DNA of 64,000 nt from Dysgonomonas sp. 520 (GTDB taxonomy: Bacteria > Bacteroidota > Bacteroidia > Bacteroidales > Dysgonomonadaceae): contig NZ_QVMP01000002.1 in assembly GCF_010501095.1 (NCBI RefSeq), positions 111,280 through 175,279 of the forward strand, read 5' to 3'. A program made the position numbers and the translations under genes. Within the stretch, counting starts at the first letter, position 1. The number at the start of each line of letters is the position of its first letter. This document shows, piece after piece, positions 27,090-34,907 of the stretch. Under the pieces are notes generated by a model that searched no databases, was not told the DNA's origin, and saw only the letters and a program-made list of their open reading frames with translations.

Positions 27090-28134
27090 CAGGTAAACTA
27101 TTTATTATTGACAATCCAACTCTTTTTGCATATTCCGGCGGAACAGCATTACCTATCAGTTTTGCCGTAGCGGCAATGCTTGTTGTCTTAAAGATATAAT
27201 CTTTAGGGAAAGTTTGCAGAGTGGCTCCTTCTCGTAAAGAAATAGCTCGATCTTCTTGCGGATGGGCGAATCTACCATTTGATATGCTAAAAAATTTCGT
27301 CGTTATGGTTGATGCCGGTTTATCCCAAAACATCCTACCGTATGTATCTTTGAAGCTATCATCTTTCCCTATAAAACATTTCAATTGAAGATACGGATTG
27401 TCTTTCCATGCAAACCGATCTCCTCCATTATGAGGTGTTACAGCCAACCTTTCCAAGCAAATTGACTGTAATCCTGCCGCAGTATGGTTAAAGTCAGTTG
27501 TGTCTTTATGACCTGCATTTATTCTCTTAAAGCCGTTGCTTTCCCCGATAAACATGGACAATAAAGCTTGCTTTTCATCTGCTTTTGGCAGACTTATGTT
27601 ATCACTTACTCGTGATGCGATAAGAGAAAATCGTTTTCTCGATTGGGGAACGCCATAATAACTTAAATCAACAACATTTTCACAGATTTTGTAATTCTTC
27701 TTTGTAAGAAACTTTAAAAAATCAGGGAGAATGCTTTTTTCATTTGTCTTAAGTCCGGGAACATTTTCAACGACAACAAACCCCGGATTATAATAATCAA
27801 TAAATCTTGAAAAATTACGAAGTAAGTCTTTTGATTTCTTCGATTTCTCTTTATCCGTATTTATTATACTATAAAATTGACATGGGCTACAACCGACAAG
27901 GATTAAGTAATCATCATTTTTTTGGATCCCCATTTTTTTTTCAAAATAATTGCTTCTTAACTTTTTAATATCCGATAATATAAATTTTGCTCCCGGATTA
28001 TTCAGTTCGTATGTATTTTGGGCATCCTTGTCAAAATCAACACCAGCAATAACATCAATACCTGCTTGACGAAGACCGCACGTCATACCGCCCCCACCGC
28101 AGAAGAAATCTATTGCCTTATATTTTGCTTCCAT
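27076..28134 (-). CDS. DNA cytosine-C5 methyltransferase
   Basis: 352 residues with all the key C5-MTase motifs in order: FFCGGGGMTCGLRQAG (motif I, SAM), VGCSPCQ with the nucleophile Cys85 (motif IV), VVENVPGL (motif VI), QSRKRFSLIAS (motif VIII), SLREGATLQTFP (motif IX region) and LIGNAVPPEYA (motif X). The variable target-recognition region between motifs VIII and IX is short. The recognition site cannot be read from sequence. The gene begins 4 bases after the HTH gene's stop and overlaps the ATPase gene, so it belongs to one tightly packed operon. It probably marks self DNA for the operon's nuclease. Confidence 0.92.
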   Translation of the reverse strand: MEAKYKAIDFFCGGGGMTCGLRQAGIDVIAGVDFDKDAQNTYELNNPGAKFILSDIKKLRSNYFEKKMGIQKNDDYLILVGCSPCQFYSIINTDKEKSKKSKDLLRNFSRFIDYYNPGFVVVENVPGLKTNEKSILPDFLKFLTKKNYKICENVVDLSYYGVPQSRKRFSLIASRVSDNISLPKADEKQALLSMFIGESNGFKRINAGHKDTTDFNHTAAGLQSICLERLAVTPHNGGDRFAWKDNPYLQLKCFIGKDDSFKDTYGRMFWDKPASTITTKFFSISNGRFAHPQEDRAISLREGATLQTFPKDYIFKTTSIAATAKLIGNAVPPEYAKRVGLSIINSLPDGTV

Positions 28135-28138
28135 ATAC

Positions 28139-28354
28139 TTACTCCTTAGTTTTTGTAGAAACCAATAAATCTTTTACATCAACATCAAGCATGTTCGCTA
28201 TTTCAATAAACGTTTCTATTGTTGGCTGTTTTTCGTTAGTGCACCATCGGGAAACAGTTGATTCTGTTTTCCTCAATTGTGCTGCCAGCCATTTGTTGGT
28301 CAATCTTTTCTCTGCAAGAATAACCTTAATCCGATTTATTGCTTTTTCAGACAT
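28139..28354 (-). CDS. XRE-family HTH regulator of the defence operon
   Basis: 71 residues from the ATG at 28354. A Cro/CI-type helix-turn-helix covers most of it: LTNKWLAAQLRKTESTVSRW, then PTIETFIEIANMLDVDVKDL. Such small regulators act as C-proteins in restriction-modification operons, delaying nuclease expression until methylation is established. The promoter immediately upstream leaves a leader of only about 12 bases, so the longer frame starting at 28429 is ruled out. It is the first gene of the operon. Confidence 0.85.
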   Translation of the reverse strand: MSEKAINRIKVILAEKRLTNKWLAAQLRKTESTVSRWCTNEKQPTIETFIEIANMLDVDVKDLLVSTKTKE

Positions 28355-28372
28355 ATTTATTGTTCTAGCGTG

Positions 28373-28403
28373 CAAATTTATTGTTTCTTTTTCACCTGTG
28401 CAA
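28373..28403 (-). promoter_or_regulatory. Promoter of the HTH-MTase-ATPase-receiver-Vsr operon
   Basis: On the minus strand TTG, 20 bases, then TAAATTTG matches the Bacteroidetes consensus with ideal spacing. It drives a nearly leaderless transcript for the HTH gene. Confidence 0.8.
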
Positions 28404-28474
28404 CTGTCATATAGATAACTTATCAACACTTAGATACTTACATGCTTCGCTCCATTAGTATAACCTGATCAGCT

Positions 28475-28759
28475 TTATAGTTTGCAAACATGCTCCTCCA
28501 ACCACCTCAACACCTCAGATTCTTTATACAGTATCTTCCCCTTTATCTGAATAAACGGGATTTTTCCCGTATCCCGCCAATCCTGCAAGGTTCGAGACGA
28601 GATTTGAAGCATTTGGCAAACATTTCGGTTTGACAGGAATTTTTCTCCGTTCAGGTGTGGAGCTCGGTTTTTAAGGGCTTGCCGAATGGTGTCCAACAAG
28701 TCATCCAGAGCCGAGAAGAACGAATTTATTTCCGTTGATTTTCTATCTAACATCTCCAT
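28475..28759 (-). CDS. Excisionase-type helix-turn-helix protein 1
   Basis: 94 residues of the HTH_17 family common in Bacteroides mobile elements: a helical N-terminus, LSNRNVCQMLQISSRTLQDW as the recognition helices, then DTGKIPFIQIKGKILYKESE, the winged hairpin. Such proteins regulate excision and transfer genes or act as directionality factors. It is the last gene of a leftward cluster with DUF3876 and a second HTH gene. It lies next to, but separate from, the defence operon. Confidence 0.8.
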   Translation of the reverse strand: MEMLDRKSTEINSFFSALDDLLDTIRQALKNRAPHLNGEKFLSNRNVCQMLQISSRTLQDWRDTGKIPFIQIKGKILYKESEVLRWLEEHVCKL

Positions 28760-28770
28760 TGTTGCACTTT

Positions 28771-29052
28771 TTAGTTCCGCATATAGTCGCCCAATGTGGA
28801 AATGGTTAGTATATCCAGTTTAGCATCGTGGCTGATAGCCGTCCGTTTTAGGTCGTATTTGATAAAGAATCCGTCTTCATCTTCCTGTATCTCGTAAGTG
28901 GCTGGGCTTGCCTGTTTGCTTGTTTCGTTCATGTGGATGACGCTAAGCAAATAGCCGTCTCCATTTCGGTATATGATAACTGTCGGATTCAGGTTGATAC
29001 TCTCCCAACTGCCGACCAAACTATCTAAAAAGTTGTATCTCTTTGTTTTCAT
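28771..29052 (-). CDS. DUF3876-like protein
   Basis: A 93-residue soluble protein with the pattern LDSLVGSWESINLNPTVIIY, then GDGYLLSV and a C-terminal LTISTLGDYMR. This matches DUF3876, a small beta-rich family found almost only between HTH genes in Bacteroidales conjugative and mobilizable elements. Its function is unknown. Its start overlaps the end of the next upstream HTH gene by 4 bases, so the two are translationally coupled. Confidence 0.75.
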   Translation of the reverse strand: MKTKRYNFLDSLVGSWESINLNPTVIIYRNGDGYLLSVIHMNETSKQASPATYEIQEDEDGFFIKYDLKRTAISHDAKLDILTISTLGDYMRN

Positions 29053-29333
29053 TGTTGTTCTTTGCTGATTTGTGACTGACTGATTAAATTCTCAATATCC
29101 GATACCCGGTAATAACATTTACGCCCAATCTGTGAATATGGCAGAATGCCATTGTCCCTGTAAGATTGTAACGTTCGCTTTGATGTTTGCAGAAGTCCGC
29201 AAACATCATCGTTGCCTAACCATTTTTCTTTATCCTGATTCTCCCTGCATAGATTTCTTACCTGTCGGGAAAAATCCTCAAAACGTTGCTTTACCTGTTC
29301 ATACGTTTTCTTTTCTATTGCTATTATTTCCAT
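29049..29333 (-). CDS. Excisionase-type helix-turn-helix protein 2
   Basis: 94 residues: a charged N-terminal helix, then LGNDDVCGLLQTSKRTLQSY, NGILPYSQIGRKCYYRVSD and a short polar tail. It is the same HTH family as the neighbour at 28475 but clearly divergent. The stop codon overlaps the DUF3876 start. It is probably a regulator of the mobilization module. Confidence 0.8.
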   Translation of the reverse strand: MEIIAIEKKTYEQVKQRFEDFSRQVRNLCRENQDKEKWLGNDDVCGLLQTSKRTLQSYRDNGILPYSQIGRKCYYRVSDIENLISQSQISKEQQ

Positions 29334-29352
29334 CTTACTATATTTTAGTTGA

Positions 29353-30039
29353 TTACTCCCTTATAAATTTCATATAGTCGAAAACGCTAGCTTCATTGCC
29401 AGAGATAAACTGTCTGTCATCCTCAACTCTATTCAGGATAGCCATCGCTCGTTCTTCTGCCCCATGAATCTGTTTGGTAAATTGATTATAAATATCAGCA
29501 CCCTCAATTTTAGGTATAATATGAGCAACTTGCGTTTCCTCTTCTTTCGTAATAGGATTACCTTTCAGTGTCCTAACTACCAATTCAAATTCGTCAAGGC
29601 TTGTTCCCGAACTGAATTGCGACCGTTCCTTTTCTGTTAGAACCGGAATTTCTTCTTCGTCCAAATAGTTGTCAGTATCAACGTCTGAAAGTTCTTTTCT
29701 CTCCAATGGGATAGACATAAAAGGCTTATTTTCTTCTATCATCTTGGATTGTTGCAGCACCAGTTCTTTCAGTTCGGCAATTTCTTTTTTTAGTGGGTCT
29801 TCGGGTTTTATTGGTTCCGGTTGTGTCTGCTTAGAGATGCTATTCTCTTTCAGTTTGAATTTCGATTTTCCGATAATATCCGGTATAGGATCTTTGCATG
29901 AAGCCTCTTTCTTGCTATCTTCTTTCCTTGATTGATACTTCTTATCAAACCAGTCTTTAAAGATATTCCAAAGGTTCAGGCATGCCATGAAAAAACATGC
30001 CGTCGCCAATAGAATTGCTTTTATCTTTTCTGCTTCCAT
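29353..30039 (-). CDS. Conjugation-module protein, TraD/DUF4122-like position
   Basis: 228 residues. One N-terminal membrane segment (about residues 7-26) is followed by a charged linker with a short coiled coil (KKEIAELKELVLQQSKMIEE) and an acidic C-terminal domain ending in VFDYMKFIRE. I do not see a diagnostic motif. The position directly after the ParA-like gene matches the TraD-type gene of CTnDOT-family modules, which is the basis of the call. It begins 2 bases after parA and is surely co-transcribed with it. Confidence 0.5.
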   Translation of the reverse strand: MEAEKIKAILLATACFFMACLNLWNIFKDWFDKKYQSRKEDSKKEASCKDPIPDIIGKSKFKLKENSISKQTQPEPIKPEDPLKKEIAELKELVLQQSKMIEENKPFMSIPLERKELSDVDTDNYLDEEEIPVLTEKERSQFSSGTSLDEFELVVRTLKGNPITKEEETQVAHIIPKIEGADIYNQFTKQIHGAEERAMAILNRVEDDRQFISGNEASVFDYMKFIRE

Positions 30040-30041
30040 AT

Positions 30042-30827
30042 TTACAGATTGATTGTTTTGATAATCTCCTCAACTAACAAATCCAAATTGCTGCCATTTA
30101 GCAATGGTTTATCAGGAGGGAATATTGTTGAGAGGAACAGATAATCATTTCCTTCAATGGATTGTTCCCTGTCATAACGGACACTTTGCGGGATGCGGCT
30201 CTCCATAATGGAAATACCTAATCCTAAAATAGCTTCTTCGTAATAATTGAATAGCTCTTTTCTCTCCCGATTTGTTACTCTGTTCCAGAACGGATAGATA
30301 CCCTTCAATCTAACTTGCGGATTCATGGTTATCATCTCGTTAATAGAAATGATAAATGGTAGGGTGCTTTCCATATTAATTCGAGAAGTGGTTATCGGAA
30401 CAAACAGATAATCCATCAGGAAGAATATCTCGACCACATTTTCATTGTTTACCGTTCCCGGCAAGTCGAATAATACTACATCGTATTCTTCCGATTCGTT
30501 TTCCCAAAATGCTTTTGCCCTTATCAAGGCTTGTTCCGGTTCGGTCGGAACGATAGGATAAGTAGGTTTACCTAATTTCGTGAACAGGGCTTCCGCTTTC
30601 CTTTGATAAAAAGCATTAGTTTGTAATTGTTCCGCTTCCCGCTTCCGCATCTTCTGGATACTCCATTGTGGGAAGTCGCAATCTATTACAGCCACATTAT
30701 AGTTTTTCAGATAATGTAGATAACTGGCTACTAAAGTTGTGAAGACGGATTTGCCTGCTCCTCCTTTTTGTGTACAGAAAGAAATATACACAGGTCTTGC
30801 TTGTTTTTGATTCTCTGAATTGCTCAT
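30042..30827 (-). CDS. ParA-like ATPase of the mobilization module
   Basis: 261 residues with a deviant Walker A (CTQKGGAGKSVFTTLVASYL, near 19), VAVIDCDFPQ (A' motif) and VVLFDLPGTVNN (Walker B). These features define the MinD/ParA family. CTnDOT-like elements carry such a gene (TraA) at the head of the transfer region, where it may help maintain or position the excised circle. It lies between a DUF3408 gene and the TraD-position gene in one leftward operon. Confidence 0.88.
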   Translation of the reverse strand: MSNSENQKQARPVYISFCTQKGGAGKSVFTTLVASYLHYLKNYNVAVIDCDFPQWSIQKMRKREAEQLQTNAFYQRKAEALFTKLGKPTYPIVPTEPEQALIRAKAFWENESEEYDVVLFDLPGTVNNENVVEIFFLMDYLFVPITTSRINMESTLPFIISINEMITMNPQVRLKGIYPFWNRVTNRERKELFNYYEEAILGLGISIMESRIPQSVRYDREQSIEGNDYLFLSTIFPPDKPLLNGSNLDLLVEEIIKTINL

Positions 30828-30863
30828 GATGCTTTTTTTAGTTTATACTGTTTCTGAAATGAA

Positions 30864-31322
30864 TTACTTACCGCTCCTTTTTATGGGCCTTTTGATGTTC
30901 TCTTCGTAGATACGATTGATTTCATCTTCATAGAGTTCGATATGATGGCTGATGATGTTATCAACCAATCCGCTGACGCTAATCCGTTCATTGCGTATTG
31001 AGCGGACAAGGGTTTGAAGAACTTCGTAGTTGTCTTTGCCGATATACAATCCCTGCCGATTACGAAGTTCATTACGGGAAAGAAATACCGATTCATAATC
31101 AACCGATTGTCCCCTCTTCTTTTTGGGCGGTTCTTTTGTTTTTTCTTCAATGGAGATTTCCGGTTCTGCGTTCGTTTTGTTTCCGGCAACTTCCAACTGA
31201 TTTTCTGCCTGTGTGGATTTAGGCATTTCTTCATTGCTGCCTGCAACCGCGACTTGACGGATAAATGCACTTGTGTCTATCTTCACACCTGCTTTTTTGC
31301 TTACTTGATTATCTTCTTCCAT
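30864..31322 (-). CDS. DUF3408 protein of the mobilization module
   Basis: 152 residues. The N-terminal half is a low-complexity linker rich in Glu, Lys and Pro. The C-terminal half is a DUF3408-type ribbon-helix-helix-like domain: LYIGKDNYEVLQTLVRSIRN, then VSGLVDNIISHHIELYEDEI. DUF3408 proteins accompany ParA in Bacteroidales elements and probably bind DNA. This is the first gene of the leftward transfer operon, whose promoter should lie in the hairpin-rich gap to its right. Confidence 0.82.
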   Translation of the reverse strand: MEEDNQVSKKAGVKIDTSAFIRQVAVAGSNEEMPKSTQAENQLEVAGNKTNAEPEISIEEKTKEPPKKKRGQSVDYESVFLSRNELRNRQGLYIGKDNYEVLQTLVRSIRNERISVSGLVDNIISHHIELYEDEINRIYEENIKRPIKRSGK

Positions 31323-31638
31323 ATATGAATGATTTTATGATTACCCACATTTATACAATTCTTCTTTTATTCATTAAATCAGCTATTCAGGTATCTGTTT
31401 CTGATTACTTGAACATTTGCACATCTGTCTATCTGCATACTTATCGCCAAATAGGCAAACAGACAATTTTTCTTATATCCTGACTTGCATTTTTGCTTTC
31501 ATTCCACAAAGAAAACGATAAAAGAAAGCTGATTTTGGAATCGAGTTTAAGTGGCACTGACTGACCGTTTCTGCCCGCTTATTCTGTTGTGTATAAGCGA
31601 AGTTCATCCCCTATCTTTGTCCAGCGGGAGTGAAAAGC

Positions 31639-31738
31639 CGGGAGTTATCTATGATTTAAAACTCCCGATAAATGAGTAACCGTTCCGGCTCCTATTAATG
31701 TCCGCCAATGCCGGCGGATTTTATTGTCGTCAGACAAT
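31639..31738. other. Hairpin cluster, putative oriT of element 1
   Basis: Three hairpins lie in the 540-base gap between the divergent transfer operon and mobA: 31639-31667 (8-bp CGGGAGTT/AACTCCCG), 31701-31718 (TCCGCC/GGCGGA) and 31723-31738 (ATTGTC/GACAAT). A relaxase operon starts 130 bases to the right. Divergent promoters plus tight inverted repeats next to mobA/mobB are typical of an origin of transfer. The nick site is not identified. The rest of 31323-31865 holds no gene. Confidence 0.45.
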
Positions 31739-31865
31739 AGCAAGAAGTGTTTTTGTCAGCAGAAAATTGCATTTTCTTATCTTCCAAAAACATTTCTTGC
31801 CCAAACCTAAAGTTTGGGGGCGGTTCTCCCAAGTCGAACCTTTTAAAGAATAAACTCAAAATTTA

Positions 31866-32312
31866 ATGAACATGGAACATGTTAATAATGGAGCCGGACG
31901 GCTCAAAAAGAAAAGAGGGCGTAAGCCTAAAGCGGACAAGCAGGCTTACCGCTATATGATACGCCTGAACAACAAGGATAACGAACGGTTTCTATCCTTA
32001 TTCCATAAGTCAGGACATAAAAGTAAGTCCCGGTTTATTGCAGATTGTGTACTGAATAATCCGGTAAAAATCGTTTCGATAGATGAATCTGCTATGAATT
32101 TTGCGATGTTGTTGTCCCATTTTTTTGCACAGTTTCGGGCGATAAAGACCAATTATAACCAAGCCTTTCAAGTCTTGATTCGGAATTTAGGAGAAGAAAA
32201 AGCGCGTTCAATGATGAAAATTATCGAGAAACCAACACTGGATTTTATCCTGATAAAAGGTCAAATAGAAGATATATACACTCAAATCAGAGAAAGATGC
32301 TTGCCAAAATAA
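31866..32312 (+). CDS. mobA: MobA-type relaxosome accessory protein
   Basis: 148 residues with a basic, Lys-rich N-terminus (GRLKKKRGRKPKADKQ). A ribbon-helix-helix-like segment (YMIRLNNKDNERFLSLFHKS, then SRFIADCVLN) and a helical C-terminus follow. It resembles the small MobA proteins of Bacteroides mobilizable elements, which bind oriT and recruit the relaxase. An alternative ATG lies 6 bases downstream. It overlaps the relaxase gene by 16 bases, so the two are coupled. Confidence 0.8.
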   Translation: MNMEHVNNGAGRLKKKRGRKPKADKQAYRYMIRLNNKDNERFLSLFHKSGHKSKSRFIADCVLNNPVKIVSIDESAMNFAMLLSHFFAQFRAIKTNYNQAFQVLIRNLGEEKARSMMKIIEKPTLDFILIKGQIEDIYTQIRERCLPK

Positions 32313-33577
32313 GTTCGGGTAAATCAGTATTTGGGGTATTAGCCTATAACAAAATCAAGGTGGAAGACAATCAGGCAGATGTATTGTACAGCCAGAAGAT
32401 GTTTAACTCTCCTGACGGAAAATTTTCCATCCATGATTGTATGGATTCGTTTTATCCTTATCTGGCGATGAACAATAGAACTGAAAAGATTGTATTCCAT
32501 GCTTCGCTCAATCCTGATCCAAAAGATAAACTATCGGATGAGCAGTTATCAGAGATAGCTCAGAGCTATATGGAAAAACTCGGATATGGGAACCAACCTT
32601 ATATTGTTTTTAAACATTCGGACATAGACCGGACACACGCACATCTTGTATCATTGAGGGTTGATGAAGCCGGCAGGAAGATAAGCGATAGTTATGAAGT
32701 AGCACGTTCCATGAAAATATGCAAGGAACTGGAACAGGAGTTTAATCTTGTTCCGTTGAAGAAAGGACAGCGTGAAAATGATACCCCGACAAAGAAGATA
32801 GACTACAAAACCGGAGATATAAAACATCAGATGGGTAATATAGCTAAATCGGTAATGAGTCATTTCTATTTTCAGTCATTCGGGGAATACCGGACACTAT
32901 TGGAGCAGTTCAATGTAACGGTGGAAGAAGTAAAAGGCGAATATAAAGGCAAACCGTATCAAGGGCTGATTTATTCCGTAATAGATGACAAAGGAGATAA
33001 AATCGGTGTGCCGGTTAAATCCTCCAAGTTTGGCAAATCAGTCGGCTATGATGCAATGCAAAAGTATTTTGAACACTCCAAATCAGCTATCGAGAAAAAC
33101 AGGGTAAGGGAAAACCTTCGTCCGGTAATTGCCAAAGCGATGAAAGAAGCCAATAATGTAGATGATTTTAAGTTGCTGTTGAAAGAGAAAAATATCGGTG
33201 TCATTTTCCGGCAAAACGAACAAGGACGTATTTATGGAGTTACATTTATTGACTACCGGAATCAGGTTATTCTTAACGGTTCACGTTTAGGAAAAGAGTT
33301 TTCTGCCAATCAGTTTCAGAATTTATTCAAAGACTCTCTAGTGAAAGAAGAAAGACCGGAACAACAAGCCAGTCACAAACTCCAACCGGAAAAGTCATCT
33401 TCGCCATCCCTAAATATGTCTGGTGCCACGGATGCTGCTTCAAGTCTGTTCGGCATCTTCGATATAGAGCCACAAGGTGAGAATTATGAAGACATCGCTT
33501 TTGCTAAAGAAAAAGAATATGAAGAAAAGCAGCGACAACGGAAAGCGAAAAAAAGAAAACCGGGTAGGCAGATATAA
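32297..33577 (+). CDS. mobB: Relaxase MobB
   Basis: A 426-residue mobilization nuclease. The histidine triad lies in FKHSDIDRTHAHLVSLRV (near residue 107-119), preceded by a candidate catalytic Tyr in the N-terminal strand region. LYSQKMFNSPDGKF and KIVFHASLNPDP are family-typical. The C-terminal 100 residues are polar and Lys-rich. MobB nicks oriT and pilots the single strand out through a co-resident conjugation apparatus. No coupling protein (MobC/TraG) or mating-pair genes follow, so element 1 is mobilizable, not self-transmissible, as seen here. Confidence 0.88.
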   Translation: MLAKISSGKSVFGVLAYNKIKVEDNQADVLYSQKMFNSPDGKFSIHDCMDSFYPYLAMNNRTEKIVFHASLNPDPKDKLSDEQLSEIAQSYMEKLGYGNQPYIVFKHSDIDRTHAHLVSLRVDEAGRKISDSYEVARSMKICKELEQEFNLVPLKKGQRENDTPTKKIDYKTGDIKHQMGNIAKSVMSHFYFQSFGEYRTLLEQFNVTVEEVKGEYKGKPYQGLIYSVIDDKGDKIGVPVKSSKFGKSVGYDAMQKYFEHSKSAIEKNRVRENLRPVIAKAMKEANNVDDFKLLLKEKNIGVIFRQNEQGRIYGVTFIDYRNQVILNGSRLGKEFSANQFQNLFKDSLVKEERPEQQASHKLQPEKSSSPSLNMSGATDAASSLFGIFDIEPQGENYEDIAFAKEKEYEEKQRQRKAKKRKPGRQI

Positions 33578-33625
33578 ACTCATCAATGAAATATCCAAGA
33601 TTAGGATTTAAAATGAAATATTTTC

Positions 33626-33670
33626 CTTTTCAAAGTCCCCCAAGGGGTTGGTGAGGGGACGTTCGAAAAG
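33626..33670. terminator. Interrupted hairpin between mobB and a convergent HTH gene
   Basis: CTTTTC and GTCCCC pair with GGGGAC and GAAAAG around a G-rich loop. It separates mobB from the convergent HTH gene and may act as a bidirectional terminator, though T-runs are weak. Confidence 0.4.
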
Positions 33671-33704
33671 AAAAATATTTGTTAGAGAGAGTTCTGTGTG
33701 GAAC

Positions 33705-34037
33705 TTAGGTGCTTTTACTGGAATCCGCCTGCTTTTCAAATTCCTGCCAAGTCTGGAAATCCATGTGGCTACGGACAAATTCCCGTACATCGGAAGTGCG
33801 GTAGTAGGTTTTGTGAGCGATCATGAAATAGGGTAATTTCTTACTTGTCCTATATCGTTGGAGCGTTCTATACGATACTTTCAGGAGAAATGCCAAGTCT
33901 TGGTTATCCAACAGTTTCTCCTCTTCGCTGAACACTTCACTTGTATTTATCAGTGATTTTAAGTCCTGACCGATTTCATTCAATTTCTTGGATAGCCTTT
34001 CCATCCATTTTTCAAAATCTTCGTTATTGATATACAT
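33705..34037 (-). CDS. Excisionase-type helix-turn-helix protein 3
   Basis: 110 residues. A helical N-terminus (FEKWMERLSKKLNEIGQDL) precedes LLDNQDLAFLLKVSYRTLQR and SKKLPYFMIAHKTYYRTSDV, the same HTH_17 architecture as the proteins at 28475 and 29049. Such proteins usually regulate mobility genes. The gene stands alone, convergent with mobB. Confidence 0.78.
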   Translation of the reverse strand: MYINNEDFEKWMERLSKKLNEIGQDLKSLINTSEVFSEEEKLLDNQDLAFLLKVSYRTLQRYRTSKKLPYFMIAHKTYYRTSDVREFVRSHMDFQTWQEFEKQADSSKST

Positions 34038-34197
34038 GATTTTACTTGTTTTGAAATTAATAACTCAATTAATTCCAATGCATTGGTATGACAAAGCTCG
34101 GACATTTTCGGACAAGGAAATAGGGGAGTAGATCATCTACTCCCCTATAAATTATTTGTATCAAGCTGATTGTTAGTTGATAACAAAAGTGTTAAAA

Positions 34198-34596
34198 TCA
34201 AGATTTATATCCTTTATCACTGCTTTTCTTGTGAATAAGGCTCTTAAGTTTATCTAAAAATCCGGTACGTTTAGCAGGCAGTCTTTGTAAAACCTCTTCC
34301 TCTTTTTTATAGGTATCACTAATTCGGAAGTTTAGAAAACGTTCAAACCTATTAGTCAGGCGATTTAAAGAAACGCTTTTCCCATCAGATGTTTTTATTC
34401 CTGCAAGATAAAAGAGTCCTACGATAACCTCCATAATATCAACATAGGAAATGATATCCGTATCCAAATATAAATCTGATGTTGAAGTATTGTTCTTTGT
34501 ACTAAAGAATTTCGGATACATCATGTGCTTATCTAACAAAGACAATTCAGAATCTACATAGTTAATACTCTTTTGGATATACATTTTCTTAACCAC
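34198..34596 (-). CDS. Small protein resembling the C-terminus of RteC
   Basis: 132 residues. The segment DIMEVIVGLFYLAGIKTSDG, then LTNRFERFLNFRISDTY and KRTGFLDKLKSLI, parallels the C-terminal half of RteC, the activator of excision in CTnDOT-type elements. RteC is about 280 residues, so this would be a shortened or split form. The match is from memory of motif spacing and is only moderate. It overlaps the upstream gene by 8 bases. Confidence 0.4.
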   Translation of the reverse strand: MVKKMYIQKSINYVDSELSLLDKHMMYPKFFSTKNNTSTSDLYLDTDIISYVDIMEVIVGLFYLAGIKTSDGKSVSLNRLTNRFERFLNFRISDTYKKEEEVLQRLPAKRTGFLDKLKSLIHKKSSDKGYKS

Positions 34597-34822
34597 ATTT
34601 TTCCCCCTGCTCGTGTTGATAAAAGGTTTGTAAAGCTACTAACTCAATACGAGTATTATTCAGCATTCGAAAGATTTCCGAATAATCTTGTTCGGATTTG
34701 CTGACTGTTCTTAGCTTTTCTACGAAGTCCCCATAGGCAGTTTGCATTTCTTTGTTTGTGACTTGTGTAGGGTCAGACAATAAGCTGATTAACCTCTCTC
34801 TTAATAAATCATTCATAGACAT
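34589..34822 (-). CDS. Small helical hypothetical protein
   Basis: 77 residues, all predicted helical (NDLLRERLISLLSDP, then KEMQTAYGDFVEKL), with no motif I recognise. Its stop overlaps the next gene, so the two probably work together. It may be the detached N-terminal part of a split RteC-like regulator. Confidence 0.5.
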   Translation of the reverse strand: MSMNDLLRERLISLLSDPTQVTNKEMQTAYGDFVEKLRTVSKSEQDYSEIFRMLNNTRIELVALQTFYQHEQGEKCG

Positions 34823-34907
34823 AAATTTTAATTGTGGATATTATAATCAGACCGAAGTCCTATTTTATGCTGAATGATTTTAGTGGCGGCACTTTTGTAT
34901 GGGACAA

